5,185 bases of DNA from assembly GCA_946886805.1 (NCBI GenBank), contig CAMPJM010000339.1, positions 1 through 5,185 on the forward strand, in the 5' to 3' direction. The stretch comes from an uncultured Flammeovirgaceae bacterium. Its GTDB lineage: Bacteria; Bacteroidota; Bacteroidia; Cytophagales; Cyclobacteriaceae. A program made the translations under genes and the position numbers. Under the pieces are notes generated by a model that had not been told where the DNA came from, ran no database searches, and saw nothing but the letters and a program-made list of their open reading frames with translations. Positions 1 through 5,185 of this stretch are shown in pieces; the stretch's first letter is position 1; every line of letters starts with the position of its first letter.

Positions 1-247
1 AGGCAGCCAAAATAGAACAAGCAGGGGAAATATAGAACGTACCAGGATTCGTCCTTCGTCCTTTGACAAATCGAAGATCTTGTAGTTTTATTTTTTGCCA
101 TGCTGGAGAACGGCCTTATTATGTTCATCGAAAATCCCCCTTAATGATTTTTTTATGCGTTCAGTTTGGCAAAAGCTCAATAGGCAAGTCGTATCGTTTT
201 TGCCGTTTTTAAAACTCACAATTCATACAGTAGTTTAGAAAGTTTGC

Positions 248-255
248 TAATTTTG
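248..255 (+). promoter_or_regulatory. Bacteroidota-type -7 promoter element (TAnnTTTG)
   Basis: The octamer TAATTTTG matches the TAnnTTTG -7 consensus of the primary sigma factor in Bacteroidota exactly. It lies 15 bases before the ATG at 271, so transcription would start a few bases before that codon and leave a very short leader. I see no good TTG/TTTG -33 partner at the expected distance (about 225-230), so this is a half-supported promoter. It matters for the start choice: the upstream in-frame TTG at 244 would lie before the transcript begins. Confidence 0.4.
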
Positions 256-270
256 CGTTCAAAAAACGAG

Positions 271-588
271 ATGGTAAATCAAAAGTCAAAAAGCGTGCTT
301 CGTAATTTAAGGATAGTAGGAGTGGTAGAAGGAATTTCTTTTCTTGTGTTGCTTTTTATTGCCATGCCATTGAAATATTTGGCAGATATGCCTGCAATGG
401 TAAAATATGTCGGCTGGGCGCATGGGGTTCTATTTGTGGGTTTCGTACTCCTTTTGGCAATAGCGCAATATACCTTCCGATGGTCCTTTGTTAGATTATC
501 CTTATCGTTTATTTCTTCCCTTGTTCCTTTTGGTACTTTTATATTAGACAGAAGATTAAAGGCGGAGGAAAAGGTAATAGGCCAATAG
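271..588 (+). CDS. DUF3817 domain integral membrane protein
   Basis: Small multi-spanning inner-membrane protein of the DUF3817 family, whose biochemical role is unknown. With the ATG at 271 it has 105 residues, about normal for this one-domain family. Three hydrophobic segments are visible, near residues 14-36, 46-66 and 74-92. Family hallmarks are Glu20-Gly21 in the first helix, AMPLKY at 31-36 at its end, the His51-Gly52 pair in the second helix and PFGTF at 86-90 in the third, followed by a charged tail (DRRLKAEEK). The frame is open to a TTG at 244, which would add nine residues. I prefer 271 because it is an ATG, because the extension is not hydrophobic, and because a -7 promoter element at 248-255 overlaps the upstream region. 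There is no Shine-Dalgarno sequence, which is usual in Bacteroidota. No partner gene is evident and it may be monocistronic. The family call is from recognition of the motifs. Confidence 0.9.
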   Translation: MVNQKSKSVLRNLRIVGVVEGISFLVLLFIAMPLKYLADMPAMVKYVGWAHGVLFVGFVLLLAIAQYTFRWSFVRLSLSFISSLVPFGTFILDRRLKAEEKVIGQ

Positions 589-593
589 CTGTA

Positions 594-779
594 ATGTACT
601 TAAACCTGTCCGACCGCAGTAGTGTTGGTATAAAGTATATTTTAACTATTCTGGCAATTTCAGAAAGGAGCGGTTGGACTGATAAGCAGTTATATAAGTG
701 CAGGAGCAAATTAGGAAGAAGCCTTTGTCATTTATTTGAAAAAAAATTGGATGCTGATTTAGCTGCTGTTAGTTATTAA
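594..779 (+). CDS. Doubtful 61-codon ORF of unknown product
   Basis: This ORF begins five bases after the DUF3817 stop and encodes 61 residues that I do not recognise. It has a short hydrophobic stretch (about 14-22), then a basic, cysteine-containing middle (residues 30-46) and an ordinary-looking end (KKLDADLAAVSY). There is no ribosome binding site. Its TAA overlaps the stop codon of the convergent minus-strand gene, so it does not conflict with another gene and is not a shadow of one. It could be a small real protein, the decayed remnant of a larger gene, or chance. Close spacing to the preceding gene would allow co-transcription. Composition alone does not decide it. Confidence 0.18.
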   Translation: MYLNLSDRSSVGIKYILTILAISERSGWTDKQLYKCRSKLGRSLCHLFEKKLDADLAAVSY

Positions 780-2743
780 TTCCAGTTGATTTTTTCTCTC
801 TTCCTGATTTCTTCTTTTCGGTCAGCCCATTTTTTTGCAACTTCATGGGCGTTCATTTTATTTAGTTCCTGCCACTTGATTTGGGAGTCTATATAATAGT
901 TTTCTTTAACTTCTGACATAAAAAGAAAAGTCTCATTCAAAAAGGAATTCAGTCTTTGGTAAGGAGAAAATACTCCTTTTTGCTTCAATGCTTCTAATTC
1001 ATCTTGCATGCTCAATTCAAACAACAATAGTGATTTTGTGATTTGAAAAATTATTTCTTCTTCATTTTGTCCCAATAATGCAAGACGGATCCGTAGCATT
1101 ATTGGTGAAAGATACATCCCATCTCCATCTTCTTCGGCAAGTTGGGTAAATTCCTCTAATTTCTCAATTGTTGGTTTAGGATTATTGGCTTGATAATGGT
1201 AACACCTTTCTAAATATTCAGCATAATGCATCAACACAGAGCCGTTTTTCTTTACAAGGGCAAGGTTTTCTTCATAAAAGGCTGATGTTTTATCCATGTA
1301 GTCGGCCGCAAGCAAAAAATTCCCATTTGAGTAGTGAATATCCGCAATGGCTTCTAAGCAGGAGGCTTTATAATAAGTCTCAAAGGCTGGATTTTCAATG
1401 TGTTCGATCAGTCTCTCGAAGTATTTTATTGCTGTTTCTAGCAGATCTATCCTTTTTAGTCTTCTTCCTTCTCCATAAAAAAAATGGCCGGCTTCTGTTA
1501 GATCCAGTTGCGTGGTAGGTTGAATTTCTATTTGTCTTGCCTGGTCGATCCAGAATAAATAATCTTTTTCAGGAAATTCTATATCAGAGTTGAGCCATTC
1601 AACATATTCATTAAATCTTTTAAAAGCCAAGACGAGGTTTAATGAAACAGCAGGGTAGGTGGCGTGGAATGATAATGCTGATTTTTGAAATTCTTTAACT
1701 TCGTTTTTGCTGTTAGACGCCCATGTTTTAAGAAGGTCTTTTTCTGTCTTGGAGTCTACGCCTTCTACTTTGCTCTTATTTATAATCTTATAGGGAAGGA
1801 AAACTAATTTAAGATATGAAAACCAATCGCCTTGAACGGGATCAATTTGGATTGACCGTACTATCATTTTTATAGCCTTTTCCCAATGGGCTTGATCAAA
1901 ACCTCTGTTTTCGGCCATCAGTTCGTTAATAAATGAAAGTTGCTTATAACCATCCTGTTTTTCTTCGGGCGATTCCTTTATGTTTTGATAAATAGCATTT
2001 TCTGCTTCTTTAAAATAAATATCAATTTTATCAGGGTGGTTTCTTATTGCATCTTCCATCAGCGTGATATAAGTGCTACTGTAAACATCCCACAATTTTT
2101 CACCCATTAATAAACTTGTTTTTTCTGCAATCGGTAATAGTTTTGCAATGCCTTCCTGGGTAAGTTTACCGCATGCAAAATCATAGGTCATCGTGCAAAA
2201 CAGCGATAGGTAGCCATTGGCTAATTCTTCTTTTTCTTCTGTAGTGCCATCTTTCATGTATTCTAAAAAAAACTGGTCCAATGAATCAAAATCCCAGCTA
2301 TTGGCTAATCTGTTTATATATCCGAAGGAAAGTCCTTTTTCGGAATCTTCTCTCTGGAGGTGATAATTGTCTACATGGGCATGGTTGATGGCACCCATCA
2401 TACTACTTCCATAAGACTCCTGAAAATAGTCTTCCTCAAAACAGTATGCCGTAAAATAAACCTTAAAACTGTCAGCATCCTGGTTTTGCTTTTGAGTCCG
2501 GATAAGATCTATGTAGCCCTCTTCATCAGTAAATTCAAAATAATTATATTCCTTTCCCGAATCATCTGTGGCATATTTTTCAATAATGTATACCGGAAAT
2601 TTATCGGATGGAAAAGTATGCGATACAATTTTATGTTCTGCTTTTGCTGTTATTTTCTTTAAATATTCAGCGCCTTCCTTCTCATTGGAATATACCGCTG
2701 CTATCCAATTCTGTGGTTTGTCTTCTATCTCAATGATGTGCAT
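776..2743 (-). CDS. Hypothetical 655-residue helical protein with TPR-like repeats
   Basis: Long intact gene of unknown function. The protein shows no signal peptide and no membrane segment, so it is probably cytoplasmic. Residues 1 to about 135 look like a mixed alpha/beta domain rich in acidic and aromatic residues. From about 140 to the end it is almost wholly amphipathic helix. Paired helices of TPR/SEL1 type are clearest around 425-520, for instance a helix with LEAIADIHYSNGNFLLAADY directly after residue 460, a spacing and pattern (A..Y...G.F..A..Y) typical of TPR units. The C-terminus is basic and charged (WADRKEEIRKREK). The ATG at 2743 is preceded by AAAGGA at 8 bases, a better Shine-Dalgarno than elsewhere here. 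TPR scaffolds bind other proteins, so a partner-binding or regulatory role is plausible but is an inference. It is divergent from the GAD-like/DUF1851 gene across a 375-base gap and could belong to the same accessory island. Confidence 0.85.
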   Translation of the reverse strand: MHIIEIEDKPQNWIAAVYSNEKEGAEYLKKITAKAEHKIVSHTFPSDKFPVYIIEKYATDDSGKEYNYFEFTDEEGYIDLIRTQKQNQDADSFKVYFTAYCFEEDYFQESYGSSMMGAINHAHVDNYHLQREDSEKGLSFGYINRLANSWDFDSLDQFFLEYMKDGTTEEKEELANGYLSLFCTMTYDFACGKLTQEGIAKLLPIAEKTSLLMGEKLWDVYSSTYITLMEDAIRNHPDKIDIYFKEAENAIYQNIKESPEEKQDGYKQLSFINELMAENRGFDQAHWEKAIKMIVRSIQIDPVQGDWFSYLKLVFLPYKIINKSKVEGVDSKTEKDLLKTWASNSKNEVKEFQKSALSFHATYPAVSLNLVLAFKRFNEYVEWLNSDIEFPEKDYLFWIDQARQIEIQPTTQLDLTEAGHFFYGEGRRLKRIDLLETAIKYFERLIEHIENPAFETYYKASCLEAIADIHYSNGNFLLAADYMDKTSAFYEENLALVKKNGSVLMHYAEYLERCYHYQANNPKPTIEKLEEFTQLAEEDGDGMYLSPIMLRIRLALLGQNEEEIIFQITKSLLLFELSMQDELEALKQKGVFSPYQRLNSFLNETFLFMSEVKENYYIDSQIKWQELNKMNAHEVAKKWADRKEEIRKREKINWN

Positions 2744-2751
2744 TTTGTTTA

Positions 2752-2757
2752 TCCTTT
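2752..2757 (-). promoter_or_regulatory. Shine-Dalgarno-like site for the 655-residue protein
   Basis: Read on the minus strand, AAAGGA lies 8 bases before the ATG at 2743. This is good spacing for a ribosome binding site and supports that ATG as the start. Bacteroidota rely little on such sites, so its presence is supportive but not decisive. Confidence 0.45.
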
Positions 2758-2873
2758 AGCATTTAATTTACTTTGGTCTGGAACATTTCAACGGCAAAGC
2801 TTATACTTTCAAATTCCTAAATAAAAATACCACTCCTTTTGCATTCATCATTCACTACAAATCAGGAGAATAC

Positions 2874-2897
2874 AAAATCATGATATATGGTGATTTT
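2874..2897. repeat. 7-10-7 dyad (possible operator or small hairpin)
   Basis: AAAATCA at 2874-2880 and TGATTTT at 2891-2897 are perfect inverted repeats separated by 10 bases. The dyad lies between two divergent genes, a usual place for a regulator's binding site. The stem is too AT-rich for a good intrinsic terminator, and no T-run follows directly. In AT-rich DNA a 7-base dyad can arise by chance, so function is unproven. Confidence 0.35.
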
Positions 2898-2921
2898 TGG
2901 CGAATTATTTTTTTTGATCTT

Positions 2922-3105
2922 TGAATAAATAATATTGCTAAATCAAGCACCCACATTTCTTATCTGCCTCGGAACAAGGGCTATTACCAACTTGGGACTT
3001 TATTATTTGCTGGAATTTTATAATATCGGTGTGCTGAATAAATAGAAGCAGCCAGGTAATCAGGTTTTAGTCAAATGCCTGGTCTACAAAGAATTGTGAA
3101 TAAAT
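2922..3105 (+). repeat. Three dispersed copies of TGAATAAAT
   Basis: The 9-base word TGAATAAAT occurs at 2922-2930, 3035-3043 and 3097-3105, all in the gap upstream of the GAD-like/DUF1851 gene and all in the same orientation. A near-copy, TGAATAAAA, lies at 3776-3784 in the next intergenic gap. I did not notice the 8-base core TGAATAAA elsewhere in the window by eye. The copies could be binding sites or simply reflect AT-rich DNA containing stop codons. Confidence 0.3.
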
Positions 3106-3118
3106 TGAAAATCAATAA

Positions 3119-3712
3119 ATGAAAAATTTCTTAAAATCGTACAATCCAGAAAATTGCATCAAAGCACCTGCAGAAATTATAGCAAAATATGAAGGTAAAG
3201 TGCCTGATTCATTAATTGAATTATGGAAAACCCATGGACTCGGTAAATACAATAATGGCCTTCTGGAAATAGTTAATCCTGATGATTTTAATGACACACT
3301 GTGGATGTACCTGGGAAGAGAAGTAGAATATTATGTGCCTTTTGCTACCTCAGCTTTTGGAGAATTATTTTATTATAGATTGCTTACCGATCCGGAGGAT
3401 CTGGAAGAAGGAGATGAAGTGGTAGAGGATGTCTGTGTGGTGGAAATACATCGCAGGGTTATTAATACATGTGCTTGGAGTCTTGACGAGTTTTTTAATG
3501 ACTACTTGTGTAATCCTGAGGTAATGAGCGACTTATTAAGAAGAGAACTTTTTGAACAGGCGATAGAAAAAATAGGATCCCTGGCTAAAAATGAGGTGTT
3601 CTATTTTGTGCCTGCTTTGTGTATTGGCGGTGCGGAGGCTTTGGAATTTGTTGAAAAAGGAAATATACAAATACATTTAGAAATTCTCTTTGACCTTGGA
3701 AACGTATCCTAA
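3119..3712 (+). CDS. GAD-like/DUF1851 protein, T6SS immunity protein Tdi1-type
   Basis: Soluble 197-residue protein with the two-domain layout of Tdi1, the Agrobacterium immunity protein that neutralises the DNase effector Tde1. The N-terminal GAD-like domain (about 5-110) shows the family pattern: a Pro-x-x-Ile-x-x-Tyr-x-Gly-Lys-Val-Pro segment at 17-29, LIELWKTHGLGKYNNGLLEIVNP at 32-54 with its Trp36, Gly40 and Gly42, then PFATSAFGELFYY at 74-86. The DUF1851 domain (about 120-197) carries LFEQAIEKIGSLAKNEVFYF at 144-163, the PALCIGG motif at 165-171 and the IHLEILFDL ending at 185-193. Length is typical of the family and no part is missing. The start is fixed: an in-frame TAA lies directly before the ATG. 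There is no signal peptide, so it would act in the cytoplasm. No toxin gene adjoins it, so it may be an orphan immunity gene. Family membership is well supported. The immunity role is inferred from the family, and the cognate effector is unknown. Confidence 0.92.
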   Translation: MKNFLKSYNPENCIKAPAEIIAKYEGKVPDSLIELWKTHGLGKYNNGLLEIVNPDDFNDTLWMYLGREVEYYVPFATSAFGELFYYRLLTDPEDLEEGDEVVEDVCVVEIHRRVINTCAWSLDEFFNDYLCNPEVMSDLLRRELFEQAIEKIGSLAKNEVFYFVPALCIGGAEALEFVEKGNIQIHLEILFDLGNVS

Positions 3713-3836
3713 GTGTTGGTTGTGGCAATTAAAGAATTTAATGAAAATGATGGAAAAAATGAAATGGATTAAGGTTGAATAAAATACTTAACCAAACGAC
3801 ATTGGAGTATAATTTATAACTACTTAAAAAAGAAAA

Positions 3837-5185
3837 TTGAAAAAGTATACTACCTACCAAAAAATACAGCCCCGATACTTTAGTCGGTCTGAGTTTTTGG
3901 CTTTTCCGGTTTTGCCAATAGTAGTACTAAGTGGTATTTCATACGGAATTTTATATTTCTTTGGCCTTACGCTCACCATAATTGCGAATGTTGTTGTTTC
4001 CCTGTTTTTAAATGCCTATTACCATGGCTTTAAAAATTCAACACCCAATGGTGGAAATATTCCCTCTAAAGAAATTCCTGGGTTAGTAGTGTTTCTTTCC
4101 TTTTTGCATTCTTTTTTGGCGATTTTAGGGCTTTTGCTTCTTGTCGATGTTGGTGTATACCTAATAGTTTTGTATCAAAAAACAGGTATTTTTTATGGCG
4201 CCTTCTTCTCTATCTGGGCTTTTGTGGTTTTTGGTGTTCCATGTTTATATTTTTTAATAAACAGGCTCCGCTATTGGCATACTGTTTATTATCAGGCATG
4301 GGTTTTTACGTTAGTTCGTTTCAAGGTTGTACATGATGCGGAGCTTTTAATATATATCCAAGAAATATCATTTCTAAACACTCATAAAAAACTTTTAAGT
4401 ACCGTTCCTTTCGAAAAGAGAAAAGACGCGAACAGCTATCAAAAGCTAAATGCAATGTCTGTTGCAGAGAAAAATGAATACCTATACGAATCTGCAATTG
4501 AAACTACACTCCAAATACCGAAAAACACAAATAAGTTAAAAATATCCTGGTATTCCTTTGTAGAAGATGCCAGTTATGTAGAGGAAGTCGACTTTCCTTT
4601 TCATAAATTGAAATTTGAAGAAAACAAATATCCATTAAATGTGTCCAAATTTCTTCGGGGTAAAAAAACATCGGATATTACATTATCCATACGGCCAGGT
4701 GGCATTATTCATTTATATAACAAAGAATGTACACTGATCAGTCCTACTATGATAAAGGCGATCTCAATAAGTGAAGAAGATAAAAAGGCGCTATTAGATA
4801 GATATACTTCATCAAATCGTTTAGGTAAATTGAGAAACCGTTTTTCGGCATGGGTAGAAGAAATCAAAAAATCAGGAAGAATAGAAAAGCGATGCATCAT
4901 CGGCAGTACATTATTTTCCTGGAAATTGACAGGCGAAGGACTTGAAGGGCATGAAGTGTTGATGATAGATACCCGAAACCCATTTAATCCAAATGAAACA
5001 TTAGCATTAGATACATTTGATTTAAGATCTATACCGTTTTGCTTTCAATTTGACTACAGAAATAATTCCTGGTTAGAAGTTCACCTTGATGCTGAAAAAC
5101 TATATGAGGTACTGCACCCGATATTGGAGAATGATCCTCAGACTGAGATCGAATTTTATGTGGCTATTGATATCGAAGGTGGAAG
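3837..5185 (+). CDS. Membrane protein with DUF2931-like C-terminal region (partial, runs off window)
   Basis: Open frame of 449 codons that is still open at the right edge, so the C-terminus is missing. The TTG at 3837 is the only sensible start: an in-frame TAA lies at 3825, the next TTG (3897) would cut into the first membrane segment, and the first in-frame ATG is at residue 207. The protein begins with a basic stretch (KKYTTYQK), then has four hydrophobic segments near residues 22-42, 44-62, 82-113 and 118-141. By the positive-inside rule both termini face the cytoplasm. Residues 142-230 are charged and helical. Then KLKISWYSFVED at about 233-245, with Trp238, and ITLSIRPGGIIHLY with Pro287-Gly288-Gly289 resemble the WxS and PGG segments of DUF2931. 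The rest, to about residue 449, looks beta-rich and unfamiliar. It starts 124 bases after the Tdi1-type gene on the same strand and could share its transcript. The frame is certain, the DUF2931 resemblance is tentative, and the function is unknown. Confidence 0.8.
   Translation, partial: MKKYTTYQKIQPRYFSRSEFLAFPVLPIVVLSGISYGILYFFGLTLTIIANVVVSLFLNAYYHGFKNSTPNGGNIPSKEIPGLVVFLSFLHSFLAILGLLLLVDVGVYLIVLYQKTGIFYGAFFSIWAFVVFGVPCLYFLINRLRYWHTVYYQAWVFTLVRFKVVHDAELLIYIQEISFLNTHKKLLSTVPFEKRKDANSYQKLNAMSVAEKNEYLYESAIETTLQIPKNTNKLKISWYSFVEDASYVEEVDFPFHKLKFEENKYPLNVSKFLRGKKTSDITLSIRPGGIIHLYNKECTLISPTMIKAISISEEDKKALLDRYTSSNRLGKLRNRFSAWVEEIKKSGRIEKRCIIGSTLFSWKLTGEGLEGHEVLMIDTRNPFNPNETLALDTFDLRSIPFCFQFDYRNNSWLEVHLDAEKLYEVLHPILENDPQTEIEFYVAIDIEGG

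Larger units (their letters stand above)
2744..3118. other. Divergent intergenic region with no convincing gene
   Basis: This 375-base AT-rich gap separates the minus-strand TPR-like gene from the plus-strand GAD-like/DUF1851 gene and should contain the promoters of both. I found no TAnnTTTG element with a proper -33 partner for either. The closest are TATTATTTG at 3001-3009 on the plus strand and TAAGCTTTG on the minus strand near 2795-2803, each with three instead of two bases between TA and TTTG. It holds a 7-10-7 dyad, three copies of TGAATAAAT, an unconvincing 36-codon frame (2935-3045, TTG start) and a 15-codon micro-ORF (3075-3122). Confidence 0.6.

Noticed and set aside
3..35. Plus-strand reading AAKIEQAGEI followed by a stop, possible C-terminal tail of a gene to the left
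   Set aside because: Ten codons at the window edge are too few to support a gene, and the minus strand is also open there.
1285..1518. Plus-strand ORF of 77 codons
   Set aside because: It lies wholly within the minus-strand TPR-like gene, with low-complexity Ser/Leu/Phe-rich content typical of an antisense shadow.
2360..2759. Two overlapping plus-strand ORFs (2360-2662 and 2568-2759)
   Set aside because: Both are antisense to the 5' part of the 655-residue gene, which has far better protein character.
2880..2924. 14-codon ORF with an AGGAG 11 bases upstream
   Set aside because: It is very short, with a hydrophobic AT-rich reading and no recognisable product.
3052..3082. CCAGG/CCTGG inverted repeat upstream of the 3119 gene
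   Set aside because: A five-base stem with a 21-base loop is readily found by chance.
3112..3297. Minus-strand ORF of 61 codons
   Set aside because: It is antisense to the start of the clearly recognisable GAD-like/DUF1851 gene.
3728..3742. Inverted repeat ATTAAA-GAA-TTTAAT, 15 bases after the immunity gene stop
   Set aside because: The stem is six A-T pairs with no following T-run, too weak to call a terminator.
4709..4900. Minus-strand ORF of 63 codons
   Set aside because: It is antisense to the long open plus-strand frame that begins at 3837.

Overview
The window looks like an AT-rich chromosomal segment from a member of the Bacteroidota, possibly of Sphingobacterium/Cytophaga type. This rests on base composition by eye, a TAnnTTTG-type -7 promoter element at 248-255, mostly poor Shine-Dalgarno sequences, and the protein families present. 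It is an inference and no lineage marker gene is present. There are no rRNA or tRNA genes, CRISPR arrays, insertion sequences or other clear mobile elements.

Layout. Bases 1-270 carry no convincing gene, only a possible minus-strand micro-ORF (88-219) and a promoter element. A small DUF3817 integral membrane protein follows on the plus strand (271-588). A doubtful 61-codon ORF (594-779) comes next. It runs into the end of a long minus-strand gene (776-2743) for a 655-residue, mostly helical protein with TPR-like repeats and no recognised function. A 375-base divergent intergenic region (2744-3118) holds a 7-10-7 dyad, three copies of a 9-base direct repeat, and a 15-codon micro-ORF whose stop overlaps the next start as ATGA.

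The plus strand then carries a 197-residue GAD-like/DUF1851 protein (3119-3712), the domain pair of the type VI DNase immunity protein Tdi1. After a 124-base gap, a large ORF starts at a TTG at 3837 and is still open at the window's right edge. It encodes four predicted membrane segments followed by a long soluble region that weakly resembles DUF2931.

How the parts may fit. The GAD-like/DUF1851 gene and the open-ended membrane gene are co-directional and could be co-transcribed. Tdi1-type proteins are immunity factors or orphan immunity genes in toxin-immunity islands, so 2744-5185 may be part of a defence or interbacterial-antagonism island. No toxin gene is visible, so this is an inference. 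The DUF3817 gene looks like ordinary housekeeping or accessory membrane content and has no evident link to the rest.
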